A DNA stretch of 22,341 bases. It comes from an uncultured Bacilli bacterium (lineage in GTDB: Bacteria > Bacillota_I > Bacilli_A > RF39 > UBA660). The notes beneath the pieces are model-generated. The model saw only the letters and a list, made by a program, of their open reading frames with translations, was not told where the DNA came from and searched no databases. The DNA lies in the NCBI GenBank assembly GCA_934130175.1, contig CAKOXP010000021.1, positions 1 through 22,341 on the forward strand, given 5' to 3'. Both the position numbers and the translations under genes were made by a program. Within the stretch, counting starts at the first letter, position 1, and each line of letters begins with the position of its first letter. Of this stretch, positions 7,081 to 14,988 are shown one piece after another.

Positions 7081-8007
7081 ATAATAAATATAAGAGGATA
7101 TAATCCTAAATCATTACATGATTTAAACCTAAGCAAAGAATATGTTTTAGAACTACCAAGATATATTAAGAAAGGACAAAAGATAAGTATTCTTTCAGAT
7201 ACAATGTTAAAAGCAATGTTTCAAAATGAAAATAGATTAAAGTATTCAGCTAAGTTCTTATCATATTTCATAGATTTAGATTATGAAGTAATTTTAAAAA
7301 ATATTTATCTAGCTAAAAACGAACTAGATAAAGAAAAAGAATCTAGTAAAGGCGAAAGATGTGATTATGTAGCAGTAATTGATAATACAAGTCTAAATAT
7401 AGAAGTAAATAATAATAGTAGTTTAGAAGTATTAGAAAGAAATATAGAGTATGCATATAGATTATATTCAAAAAAGATAAAAAGAGGAGAAAGAGAATAT
7501 GATTATACTCAAGTAATTCAGTTTAATCTAAATAATTTTTCATTTAAAGGAAATGATAAAATAATAGATATATATGGAGTGAAAAATGATGATGACTTAA
7601 CTCTAAGTGATAAGATAATATTTGTCCAAATATATGTACCAAACCTAAGAAAGAAATGGTATAATGAAGGTATAAAAAATTTAAGTGAGGCCGAGAAATA
7701 CATTTTAGCTTTAGTAGAAATGGACATAGAAAAACTAAAAAGCTTAGGAGGCGAAGAGTTAATGGAAGAATATGTAAAAGAAGCAGAAGAAGTAAGTTTT
7801 GAAGGAGGAGTAGGAGAGTCATACGATAAAGAGTGGGCTCTAAAAGACCAAGCTTACCGAGATGGAGAAGAAGCTGGAGAACAGAAAGGCTCAACAACAA
7901 AAGCTATTGAAATAGCAAAATCTATGTTAAAGGATAATATAGCAGTAGAACAGATATCCAAATATACAAATTTATCTATTGATGAGGTTAATTCTTTAAC
8001 AAATTAA
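7081..8007 (+). CDS. Rpn-family PD-(D/E)XK nuclease / putative transposase, nearly complete, non-canonical or lost start codon
   Basis: The frame is open from 7066 to the TAA at 8005. Family-like sequence (LSKEYVLELPRYIKKGQ, then ISILSDTMLKAMFQNENRLKYSAKFLSYFID) begins well before the first ATG at 7204, so that ATG cuts into the conserved region. An AGAGG ribosome site at 7068-7072 is well placed for a start near 7081, but the codons there are ATA ATA AAT ATA; one substitution from ATG is likely, or a rare start is used. Putative nuclease residues are Asp in ERCDYVAVID and Glu in LNIEVNNN, both present. The C-terminal tail (IAKSMLKDN...LSIDEVNSLTN) is intact. A third fragment follows without a gap. 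Family proteins nick or cut DNA and promote recombination; the role here is inferred. Confidence 0.75.
   Translation: MINIRGYNPKSLHDLNLSKEYVLELPRYIKKGQKISILSDTMLKAMFQNENRLKYSAKFLSYFIDLDYEVILKNIYLAKNELDKEKESSKGERCDYVAVIDNTSLNIEVNNNSSLEVLERNIEYAYRLYSKKIKRGEREYDYTQVIQFNLNNFSFKGNDKIIDIYGVKNDDDLTLSDKIIFVQIYVPNLRKKWYNEGIKNLSEAEKYILALVEMDIEKLKSLGGEELMEEYVKEAEEVSFEGGVGESYDKEWALKDQAYRDGEEAGEQKGSTTKAIEIAKSMLKDNIAVEQISKYTNLSIDEVNSLTN
7438..7867 (+). repeat. Direct repeat, copy B of Rpn-like gene core (matches 1-430)
   Basis: Nearly identical to the first 430 bases of the window in the same orientation, about 7.4 kb apart. The two copies bracket galE, the FemX-like gene and two TasA-like genes. Confidence 0.85.
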
Positions 8008-8331
8008 AAATATATTCTAGCTTTAGTAGAAATGGACATAGAAAAACTAAAAAGCTTAGGAGGCGAAGAGTTAATGGAAGAATATGTAAAAGAAGCAGAA
8101 GAAGTAAGCTTTGAAGGCGGAGTAGGAGAATCATACGATAAAGAGTGGGCTTTAAAAGATCAAGCATACCGAGATGGAGAAGAAGCTGGAGAAGAGAAAG
8201 GAAGAGAGGAAGGTTCAACAACAAAGGCTATTGAAATAGCAAAATCTATGTTAGAAGAAAATATTGATATTGATATTATTTGTAGATGTACAGGACTGTC
8301 AAAAGAAAAAATCAAAAAATTAAAAGATTGA
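8008..8331 (+). pseudogene. C-terminal fragment of a third Rpn-like gene, directly after the stop of the second copy
   Basis: From the codon right after the TAA at 8005-8007, the same frame reads KYILALVEMDIEKLKSLGG, matching EKYILALVEMD inside the full copy, and continues to a TGA at 8329-8331 with its own tail (TTKAIEIAKSMLEEN...GLSKEKIKKLKD). The N-terminal and nuclease-core parts are absent. ATG at 8032 could start a 99-residue product but no good ribosome site precedes it. Tandem partial duplication or unequal recombination between copies explains it best. Confidence 0.75.
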
Positions 8332-8348
8332 GATTATTCTGTATTCAG

Positions 8349-8407
8349 AAGATGTATGTTGGAGTCATCAACTAATAAATGATAACTCCAAATACATCTT
8401 TTCTTTT
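8349..8407 (+). terminator. Long hairpin terminator after the Rpn-like fragment
   Basis: AAGATGTAT (8349-8357) pairs with ATACATCTT (8392-8400). Inside it GGAGT (8361-8365) pairs with ACTCC (8385-8389) and ATCA with TGAT. A T-rich tail (TTCTTTT) follows. Confidence 0.8.
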
Positions 8408-8450
8408 GGATATTTCATAAATTGCAATTATTTTTAATCTTTTAAACTCA

Positions 8451-8477
8451 TAAAAAAACACCTAATTTTAAAGGTGT
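8451..8477 (-). terminator. Terminator of def
   Basis: On the minus strand ACACCT (8477-8472) pairs with AGGTGT (8463-8458) around an 8-base loop, followed by seven T (8458-8452 read in reverse). It lies 15 bases after the def stop codon. Confidence 0.8.
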
Positions 8478-8491
8478 CTTCTCTCTAACTT

Positions 8492-9040
8492 TTATATAGC
8501 TCTATATTTATCTTGATCTTTATAAGGGTTCTTTTTATCAATATGATCATAGAATAATATTCCATTTAAATGATCTATTTCATGTTGAAAGGCAATCGCA
8601 ACTTCTTCACGAGCTCTAACTCTTATTTTGTTTCCTTCTTCGTCATATCCTTCAACAGTAACTCTTGCGTATCTTGGAACAATTCCATCAACTTCACGAT
8701 TAACACTTAAACAACCTTCACCTAATTCAACATATATTTTTTCCATTGAATTAGATACAATCTTTGGATTAATAATTATATAGTTTTCAAATTTTCCTTC
8801 ATCATATTCATTAACAACAACAAAATATCTTTTAGGAATACCAAGTTGAATTGCAGATAGTCCCATACCAGGTCTTAAATCATATTTTTCTGCTAATTCT
8901 TCGATTTGGCTATTAGTTAGATATTCAATCATTTCATCTATATGTTTTCTATCTTCATCAGATAAAGGTAACTCTACTTCTTTACTAATCTCTCTTAATC
9001 TTTTATCCTTTTCATCTATAATATCTTTAGTTTTTAACAT
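8492..9040 (-). CDS. def: Peptide deformylase
   Basis: Removes the N-formyl group from nascent proteins using a metal ion. All three family motifs are intact: GMGLSAIQ (residues 58-65), EGCLS with metal ligand Cys110, and QHEIDH with ligands His153 and His157 and catalytic Glu154. At 182 residues, with an insertion between the N-terminal helix and motif 1, it resembles the longer type II enzymes of Gram-positive bacteria. The start is ATG at 9038-9040 with AGGAAGTG upstream. It is a single gene with its own promoter and terminator. Confidence 0.95.
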   Translation of the reverse strand: MLKTKDIIDEKDKRLREISKEVELPLSDEDRKHIDEMIEYLTNSQIEELAEKYDLRPGMGLSAIQLGIPKRYFVVVNEYDEGKFENYIIINPKIVSNSMEKIYVELGEGCLSVNREVDGIVPRYARVTVEGYDEEGNKIRVRAREEVAIAFQHEIDHLNGILFYDHIDKKNPYKDQDKYRAI

Positions 9041-9061
9041 AGCATCACTTCCTACGTCTAT

Positions 9062-9090
9062 ATTTTATCAGAAAAGTTTAATTTTTTAAA
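9062..9090 (-). promoter_or_regulatory. Promoter of def
   Basis: Read on the minus strand: TTTAAA (9090-9085), 17-base spacer, extended -10 TGATAAAAT (9070-9062), about 22 bases before the start codon. Confidence 0.55.
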
Positions 9091-9092
9091 GC

Positions 9093-9120
9093 AAAAAAAA
9101 GAAAACATGATAGTTTTCTT
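9093..9120 (-). terminator. Terminator of the small Cys/Gly-rich membrane protein gene
   Basis: AAGAAAAC (9120-9113, minus strand) pairs with GTTTTCTT (9106-9099) around a 6-base loop, followed by an uninterrupted T run on the minus strand. It lies 13 bases after the small gene's stop. Confidence 0.8.
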
Positions 9121-9132
9121 ATAAAAATTATA

Positions 9133-9297
9133 TTATTGAGCCCAACGAGTTCCAATAACAATAACTAAAAGAATAAATAATACTAAAATAATTGCATAGA
9201 TAGAGCTGTTGTTATTTGAACAGCAACTAGTTGGATAACACATTTGTGGATATGATTGACCACAGCCACAACTTGATCCGCCACCATAGTAATACAT
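9133..9297 (-). CDS. 54-residue Cys/Gly-rich single-span protein, YjcZ-like
   Basis: The small reading frame starts with MYYYGGGSSCGCGQ and carries five cysteines in the first 25 residues (10, 12, 20, 25, plus Cys26 adjacent). It ends with one hydrophobic span (about residues 33-49) and RWAQ. A strong GGAGG site (9307-9311) stands 9 bases before the ATG, and a clear terminator follows the stop, so it is very likely expressed. Layout and composition resemble the short YjcZ-type proteins of Firmicutes (Gly-rich head, short membrane helix), some of which are linked to sporulation in Bacillus. The Cys pairs could bind metal or form disulphides. Function unknown. Confidence 0.7.
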   Translation of the reverse strand: MYYYGGGSSCGCGQSYPQMCYPTSCCSNNNSSIYAIILVLFILLVIVIGTRWAQ

Positions 9298-9437
9298 ATG
9301 ACATAGCCTCCTTTTACTTAATCTATTATAAGTTATGTAAATATTTGTATTTTGTTAATTAAAGTTATCTAAAAGTTTATTTGTCTATAAATTATTAGAA
9401 AATTATGTTATTATAATATAAGAAAGGTAAGAGACGT

Positions 9438-10595
9438 ATGGCTAAAAAACAAAAGGAAAAACATATTTTAAGATATTTAGATATGCCATTATTATTCACA
9501 ACAGTAATTTTATTTGTGATTGGTTTAATTATGGTTTTTTCTTCATCTAATGTAACAGCTTATATGTCTCATGCTGTTAGTCCATATAATTACTTCATTA
9601 AGCAAGGAATATTTTTAATTGCTGGATTAATCCTTTCACTTATAATGATTAGATTTAATACAAAAGTATATGGAATGTTTTCGTGGCTCTTATTAATTGG
9701 TATAAGTGCTAGTTTGGTAATTTTACTTATTTATGGTAAAGCAGTTAATAAAGCTATAAGTTGGTTTGATTTTGGTTTTTTTAGTATTCAACCAAGTGAA
9801 TTTATCAAAGTCATAATAATTGTTTGGATGTCTAGGTATTATGAGGTTAATTCTAAGGGATTAGATTCTTATACAAAATCATTATTTCCTCTATTTGTAG
9901 CAGGATGTATTGCTGTACTAATTATGCTCCAACCAGATTTAGGAACAGCCATAATTTTCTCAGCAATTGTTTTTTTCTTGTTTGTTGCATCTCCAATTTC
10001 AAAAGAGGTAAAATCAAAAACATTACTTGGATGTGTTGGGGCTATCGCAGTAGTTTTAATGACTATAGTAACAACAGGAGGAAGTTTGTTGCAAGCAAGG
10101 CAACTTTCTAGATTTGATTTTAGAAATCCTTGTTCTAAATTATTAACTAATGGTTCACAAGTATGCAATGGATATATTGCGATTAATAATGGAGGGCTTA
10201 CCGGTGTAGGACTAGGTAATTCAACTCAGAAGTATTTATATTTACCAGAACCTTATACAGATTTTATATTTGCCGTTATAGTAGAGGAGATGGGCTCAAT
10301 TTTTGGAGTTATAATTATCCTTTTATATATGTTTGTTTTATACAGGATTTTACTAATTGGAAGAAAAAGTTACACTAACAGAGGAGCCATGATGTGTTAT
10401 GGAGTAGCTATTTACATCTTTTGCCATATAGCTGTAAATCTTTTAGGATTATTTGGTTTAATTCCATTAACTGGTGTACCTCTTCCATTCATGAGTTATG
10501 GAGGTTCATTTACAATTTGTCTAGTTGCAGCGTTAACAATAGTTCAGAGAGTAAACATTGAAAATAGAATAAGAGATTCTTTAAAAGAAAAGTAA
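9438..10595 (+). CDS. ftsW: SEDS-family peptidoglycan glycosyltransferase, FtsW type
   Basis: Polymerises lipid II into glycan strands in the membrane, with a partner class B PBP, in division (FtsW) or elongation (RodA). The 385-residue polytopic protein shows GLIMVFSSSN near the N-terminus, ISWFDFGFFSIQPSEFIK, LQPDLGTA, GLTGVGLGNSTQKYLYLPEP-YTDFIFAVIVEEMG (containing the conserved Asp of TDFIFA), and PLPFMSYGGSF at the end. The LGNSTQK and LPEPYTDFIF wording fits FtsW better than RodA, though the SpoVE/RodA split cannot be settled by eye. ATG at 9438 follows GAAAGG by 10 bases. A perfect TATAAT lies at 9412-9417 with no convincing -35 box. Confidence 0.88.
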   Translation: MAKKQKEKHILRYLDMPLLFTTVILFVIGLIMVFSSSNVTAYMSHAVSPYNYFIKQGIFLIAGLILSLIMIRFNTKVYGMFSWLLLIGISASLVILLIYGKAVNKAISWFDFGFFSIQPSEFIKVIIIVWMSRYYEVNSKGLDSYTKSLFPLFVAGCIAVLIMLQPDLGTAIIFSAIVFFLFVASPISKEVKSKTLLGCVGAIAVVLMTIVTTGGSLLQARQLSRFDFRNPCSKLLTNGSQVCNGYIAINNGGLTGVGLGNSTQKYLYLPEPYTDFIFAVIVEEMGSIFGVIIILLYMFVLYRILLIGRKSYTNRGAMMCYGVAIYIFCHIAVNLLGLFGLIPLTGVPLPFMSYGGSFTICLVAALTIVQRVNIENRIRDSLKEK

Positions 10596-10612
10596 GCAAC
10601 TTTTCTTTTTTT
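10583..10612 (+). terminator. Terminator overlapping the ftsW stop codon
   Basis: AAAAGAAAAGT (10583-10593) pairs with ACTTTTCTTTT (10599-10609) around a 5-base loop and runs into seven T. The 5' arm is the last codons of ftsW. Confidence 0.75.
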
Positions 10613-10641
10613 CTACAATAATATTTGTAGGAGGTAGTTAT

Positions 10642-11331
10642 ATGTCATTTCATTATAGATATCGAAAGCAAATATTAATTTCTCTTTTTTGCCTCATTTT
10701 AGTTGGTGGAGGTCTATTTTCGTACTTTTCATTTTTTAATGAAAATGATTCTGACTCTAAGAATAAGGTAGTTTTACAAAATAATACTAAGGTAAAGAAA
10801 AAGAAAAAAGTAGAAAATCAAGAGAGAATAGAAGAAATAATGGTTGATGTAAAAGGCTTTGTTGTAAATCCTGGTATTTATAAGTTAAAAAATGAAAGTA
10901 GAGTAATTGATGCGATAAATGCTGCAGGTGGAGTTTTAGAAGGCGCTGATACAAGTGTTTTAAATTTAAGTAAGAAGTTGAAAGATGAAATGGTAATTAT
11001 TGTTTATAGTTCTTACCAAGTGGAAAATTTTAAAAAGGTAAAGGAAGAAGAACAACAAATTCAAGATGAATGCATTTGCGGAGTAAATGAAGTGGAAAAT
11101 GATGCTTGTATAGAAGAAACGAAAGAACAAAAAGAAAATAACTTAGTGTCGATTAATACTGCAACTTTAGAAGAATTAATGACTTTAGAAGGAATTGGTG
11201 AAGCTAAAGCTAAGGCAATAATTGCTTATAGAGAAGAACATGGACCATATCAGAGTACTGAAGATTTATTAAATGTAAGTGGTATAGGAGAAAGCTTACT
11301 TGCTAAAATTAAGGAAAATATTACTTTGTAA
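10642..11331 (+). CDS. comEA: Competence protein ComEA (DNA receptor)
   Basis: Membrane-anchored receptor that binds double-stranded DNA at the cell surface and hands it to ComEC. A short basic tail and one hydrophobic span (about residues 10-30) are followed by a Lys-rich linker, an SLBB domain (VDVKGFVVNPGIYKL...AINAAGG, about 68-125), an acidic linker with two Cys (ECIC) and a C-terminal pair of helix-hairpin-helix motifs (INTATLEELMTLEGIGEAKA, then LLNVSGIGESL, about 171-227). AGGAGG at 10629-10634 sits 7 bases before the ATG. comEC overlaps its 3' end, the usual comEA-comEC order. Confidence 0.93.
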   Translation: MSFHYRYRKQILISLFCLILVGGGLFSYFSFFNENDSDSKNKVVLQNNTKVKKKKKVENQERIEEIMVDVKGFVVNPGIYKLKNESRVIDAINAAGGVLEGADTSVLNLSKKLKDEMVIIVYSSYQVENFKKVKEEEQQIQDECICGVNEVENDACIEETKEQKENNLVSINTATLEELMTLEGIGEAKAKAIIAYREEHGPYQSTEDLLNVSGIGESLLAKIKENITL

Positions 11332-13366
11332 TCATTTGTATTATGTAATTCTTTTTCTTGCTATCATTTATACTGTTATATCTATTAATATTAAGCATGA
11401 GTTTAAGTTAAATCTTAACTCTAAGATACTTGTTGGTAGGGTAGAATCTATTACTTTAAATGGAAACAAACTTAGTTTAATTGTCAAAAATAAGGAAAAG
11501 GTAAGGGCAACTTATTATTTAACAAATAAAGATGAAACTCGTTTAATTAAGAAAATTCATCTAGGCGATAAGGCAAAGTTAGAAGGAGAGTTTAGTCTTC
11601 CCATAAAAAAGAAAGATAAATATTCTTTTGACTATGAAAGACACTTGAAAACTAAGAAAATATACTGCCTATTTGAAACAAAAAAATTATCTGTTATGTC
11701 TTCTTCTAAAAATATTTTTCTATATATAAAAGAATTTGTTATTAATAGATGCAAAGATAAATATTTAAAGGTCTTTATCTTAGGAGATAAAAGCACTCTA
11801 GATTCTAATGTCATTAAAACTTATCAAGATTTAGGAATAAGTCATCTATTTGCAATTAGTGGTATGCATGTAAGTTTGTTATCCACAATGCTATTAAAAC
11901 TTTTGGAAAAGTTGAAAATTAAGGAAGATAATAGATTAAAAATAGTTTCCTGTATTTTGATATTTTACTTATTTTTAACTTCTTTTTCTGTATCCATCTT
12001 AAGAGCTGTACTTTTCTTTATCTGTTTTTCCCTAAATAAAATTTATTATACTTATATAGAAAGTAAAAATATCTTTATCTTTGTAGTAGCAATCTCTTTA
12101 TTTATCAATCCATTTTATATTTATGATGTTGCTTTTATTTATTCTTACAGTATTAGTTTTAGTTTAATTGTAATGGCAAATTTCATAAATGGTTTTAAGT
12201 CTTACTTTAAAAGTCTACTTGTAACATCCATCATTTCTTTTTTAGTAGGAATTCCAACATCTCTATATTTTTTCAATCAACTTAATTTTTTAAGTATTAT
12301 TTATAATTTATTTTATGTTCCATTTATTAGCTATATAGTTTTTCCACTTGCTTTAATTTCATTTTTAATACCGCAGGTTTTAAAGATATTTGAATTATCA
12401 ACATCAGTTTTAGAGTTTACTACAAGGATATTAAGTAAAATTTCTTTTTCTAAATTAATTTTTTGTAGTTGCAATATTTTCATCTATTTTGCCTATATAA
12501 TTTTAATTATTTTTCTGTTAAAAGAATTTCGTTTTAAAAGGGAAAAAAAGCTTATAATTCTTGCTCTTTTATTAATATTTCATTATTTTATTCCAACTTT
12601 CTTTGATAAAAATTATTTAATGATGATCGATGTAGGTCAGGGAGACTCTATATTAATTCACTCTAGAAGAAAAAGTATGTTAATTGATACAGGAGGAATA
12701 GAATCGTATCAGAATAAATCATTTAAAAGCAGTAATGACTCTAAAGTAGTTATGAATACAACAATACCATTATTAAAGAAGTTGGGTATTTCTAAAATAG
12801 ATTATTTAATCTTGACTCATGGAGATTTTGATCATGCCGGAGAAGCGATTAATCTAACTAGAAATTTTAATGTTGATAGAATCTATCTTAACCAAGGAAG
12901 TTTCAACTCTTTAGAAAAGAAAATAATCGGAAGTCATAAAAAAACTTACAAGATAAGTGAAGGTGATTTAATAAAACTTGGTAATATTTCTTTAATTGAA
13001 CTGAACAAGGCTTTTGATGATGAAAATGATTCAAGTACTATACTTTTAATGTATTATAAAAATTTAAAGATTCTTTTAACTGGGGACGCTTCTGTTAAAT
13101 CGGAAAAGTATATACTAGATACTTATGATTTAGGACATGTTGATATCTTAAAATTAGGACATCATGGTTCAAAAACTTCAACTGGTGAAGATTTGTTAAA
13201 AGAAATTAGACCAAGTTTAGGTTTGATATCTTGTGGTAAAGATAATAAATTTAATCATCCTCATAAAGTAACCACAGAAAAGCTAAAAAGATATAAGGTT
13301 AAATACCTAAGAACTGATATAGAAGGTTCTATAAAGATAGATTTAGATTCATTAAAGATAAAATAA
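11300..13366 (+). CDS. comEC: Competence protein ComEC (DNA-uptake channel with MBL domain)
   Basis: Forms the membrane pore through which single-stranded DNA enters the cell. The 688-residue protein has an N-terminal span and soluble DUF4131-like part, then the multi-span competence domain (LGISHLFAISGMHVSLLS at about 175-192, typical of ComEC). The C-terminal metallo-beta-lactamase-like domain has MMIDVGQGDSILI (about 440), LTHGDFDHAGEA (about 508, the HxxxDH metal motif) and LGHHGSKTST (about 618). The TTG start at 11300 lies inside comEA, overlapping it by 32 bases; GGAG at 11287-11290 with a 9-base gap supports it and implies translational coupling. TTG at 11336 is a weaker alternative. 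Confidence 0.92.
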   Translation: MLKLRKILLCNHLYYVILFLAIIYTVISINIKHEFKLNLNSKILVGRVESITLNGNKLSLIVKNKEKVRATYYLTNKDETRLIKKIHLGDKAKLEGEFSLPIKKKDKYSFDYERHLKTKKIYCLFETKKLSVMSSSKNIFLYIKEFVINRCKDKYLKVFILGDKSTLDSNVIKTYQDLGISHLFAISGMHVSLLSTMLLKLLEKLKIKEDNRLKIVSCILIFYLFLTSFSVSILRAVLFFICFSLNKIYYTYIESKNIFIFVVAISLFINPFYIYDVAFIYSYSISFSLIVMANFINGFKSYFKSLLVTSIISFLVGIPTSLYFFNQLNFLSIIYNLFYVPFISYIVFPLALISFLIPQVLKIFELSTSVLEFTTRILSKISFSKLIFCSCNIFIYFAYIILIIFLLKEFRFKREKKLIILALLLIFHYFIPTFFDKNYLMMIDVGQGDSILIHSRRKSMLIDTGGIESYQNKSFKSSNDSKVVMNTTIPLLKKLGISKIDYLILTHGDFDHAGEAINLTRNFNVDRIYLNQGSFNSLEKKIIGSHKKTYKISEGDLIKLGNISLIELNKAFDDENDSSTILLMYYKNLKILLTGDASVKSEKYILDTYDLGHVDILKLGHHGSKTSTGEDLLKEIRPSLGLISCGKDNKFNHPHKVTTEKLKRYKVKYLRTDIEGSIKIDLDSLKIK

Positions 13367-13380
13367 AAATATTATATAAA

Positions 13381-13410
13381 TTAAGAAAATATCAACTTTT
13401 ATGATACAAT
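13381..13410 (+). promoter_or_regulatory. Possible promoter of the HD-domain gene
   Basis: TTAAGA (13381-13386), 18-base spacer, extended -10 TGATACAAT (13402-13410). The -35 match is weak. Confidence 0.4.
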
Positions 13411-13428
13411 AATTATGGATGTGATAGT

Positions 13429-13998
13429 ATGACATATAATGATTTAAAGAAAATTTTATTAGCTGATGATGTATATCTTCAATTAAAGAAACATGAACAA
13501 GAAATCTTTAAACTTATACCTGAGTTAGAAAGTTGTAAGGGTTTTGAACAAAATAGTAAATGGCATATTTATGATGTTTATGAACACATATTGCATGTTA
13601 TTTCTTATACTGAGCCAAATCTTTGTTTAAGACTTTCTGCACTATTTCATGATATTGGCAAACCATTAGTATATAAAGAAGATGAAAATAAAGAAGGACA
13701 CTTTTACAATCATTGGAATGAATCTTTAAGAATATTTAAAAAATATCAGGAAAGGTTTGAACTTTCTTCACAAGAAATTTTGTTGATTAGTAATTTGATA
13801 TATTATCATGATATTAATTTAGATAATATAGATTCTCTTCAATTAAATAAGCTAATAGATGGATTTGCTGGAAAAGATATCGAATTACTATTTAATTTAA
13901 AAAAGGCAGATTTAAAATCCCAATCTAGAAAGTATCATTATTTACTAGATAATATTGATACCCAAAGAGAAAAATTAGTTAAATATAAAAATATATAG
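13429..13998 (+). CDS. HD-domain phosphohydrolase-like protein
   Basis: A 189-residue HD-superfamily protein. The putative metal-binding set is visible: His53 in YEHILHV, His74-Asp75 in LFHDIGKP, and HFYNHWNES (His91, His95), then YYHD downstream. The HDIGKP plus GHFYNHWNES arrangement is like the HD domain attached to some tRNA nucleotidyltransferases, but the nucleotidyltransferase domain is absent. The substrate is unknown. GGATGTGA (13418-13425) serves as a weak ribosome site. It lies between comEC and dnaI and has its own probable promoter. Confidence 0.8.
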   Translation: MTYNDLKKILLADDVYLQLKKHEQEIFKLIPELESCKGFEQNSKWHIYDVYEHILHVISYTEPNLCLRLSALFHDIGKPLVYKEDENKEGHFYNHWNESLRIFKKYQERFELSSQEILLISNLIYYHDINLDNIDSLQLNKLIDGFAGKDIELLFNLKKADLKSQSRKYHYLLDNIDTQREKLVKYKNI

Positions 13999-14030
13999 GC
14001 TAAATTTTTCTAAAAAAAGCGTTTATCTTA

Positions 14031-14059
14031 TTGCAATCTTAAAAGAAATTTATTAAAAT
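14031..14059 (+). promoter_or_regulatory. Promoter of the dnaI operon
   Basis: TTGCAA (14031-14036), 17-base spacer, TAAAAT (14054-14059), 22 bases before the dnaI start codon. Confidence 0.55.
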
Positions 14060-14081
14060 AGGCTTAGTGGTGGTGATTCTT

Positions 14082-14984
14082 ATGCAAAATATTAATACAT
14101 TGGTTAAAAATAAGAAATCACTTGACTTGAAACATTCATTTATGGATGCTTGCAGTAATAAAGATTTTTGTGAATTTATTAAAACACTACCAATAGAAGA
14201 AGAAATATTAATTAAATATACATCTAAATTAGAAGATGCTGCAAAAGAATATTCTAACTGTAAAAATTGTAAAGGATTTTCTTCATGTAAGAATCAAATT
14301 AAGGGTTATTGTTATATACCTTTAAAAGAAGACAATACTATTAACTTTTCATATGTTATGTGTAAAAAATTATCTGAGTTAGAAAAAGAAAAAGAATATT
14401 TGAAAAATATTAATTACTATGAAGTAAATGAAGAGCTAAAAAAAGCTTCTTTCAAAGATCTATATAAAGATGATGTTAACCGTGTTCCAATATTAAAATA
14501 CATTACAGAGTTTATTAAAAAATATCAAAATAACGAAAAAGTAAAAGGTCTATACCTAAATGGGTCATTTGGATCAGGAAAAACATATCTTATTTCTGCG
14601 CTATTTAATGATATGGCAAAAAAAGGCTATAAGTGTGCAATCGTTTATTATCCTGAATTTTTAAGAGATTTAAAAGCCTCTTTTAACAAAGACTATGAAG
14701 AAAAATTTAATTATATAAAAAAAGCAGATTTACTACTTCTAGACGATATTGGTGCTGAAAATGTTACTAGCTTTAATAGAGACGAGGTTCTAGGACCAAT
14801 ATTGCAATATCGTATGGAAGAAGATTTACCAACTTTTTTTACATCAAATTTAACACTGGAAGAATTAGAAACCAATCTTTCGTTAACATCATCTGGTGTT
14901 GATAGAGTTAAAGCAAGAAGAATTGTAGAAAGAATCAAACAACTTACAGTAGAAATAAAGTTGATAAGTAAAAATAGGAGGTAG
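14082..14984 (+). CDS. dnaI: Primosomal protein DnaI (helicase loader)
   Basis: ATPase that loads the replicative helicase onto DNA during initiation and restart. The N-terminal helicase-binding domain carries a Cys cluster (C-x2-C-x5-C-x7-C at residues 60-77), as in the zinc-binding N-domain of DnaI. The AAA+ domain has Walker A GSFGSGKT (161-168), Walker B LLLLDDIGAE (217-226), sensor region FFTSNLT and a closing Arg-rich RRIVERI. ATG at 14082 (300 residues) is preferred: GTG at 14067 falls in the GGTGGTGAT ribosome site itself. The usual partner dnaB is not adjacent; instead an RNB-domain gene follows 4 bases later. Confidence 0.9.
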   Translation: MQNINTLVKNKKSLDLKHSFMDACSNKDFCEFIKTLPIEEEILIKYTSKLEDAAKEYSNCKNCKGFSSCKNQIKGYCYIPLKEDNTINFSYVMCKKLSELEKEKEYLKNINYYEVNEELKKASFKDLYKDDVNRVPILKYITEFIKKYQNNEKVKGLYLNGSFGSGKTYLISALFNDMAKKGYKCAIVYYPEFLRDLKASFNKDYEEKFNYIKKADLLLLDDIGAENVTSFNRDEVLGPILQYRMEEDLPTFFTSNLTLEELETNLSLTSSGVDRVKARRIVERIKQLTVEIKLISKNRR

Positions 14985-14988
14985 AATT

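Noticed and set aside
7204..8007. ATG at 7204 as the true start of the second Rpn-like gene
   Set aside because: Family-like coding sequence continues at least to 7081 and a ribosome site stands at 7068-7072; nothing resembling one precedes 7204.
10613..10630. Small hairpin CTACAA/TTGTAG next to the comEA ribosome site as a riboswitch
   Set aside because: Only six base pairs and it covers just two bases of the ribosome site; no ligand-binding architecture.
14067..14081. GTG at 14067 as start of dnaI
   Set aside because: The three GTG codons form the GGTGGTGAT ribosome site for ATG 14082.
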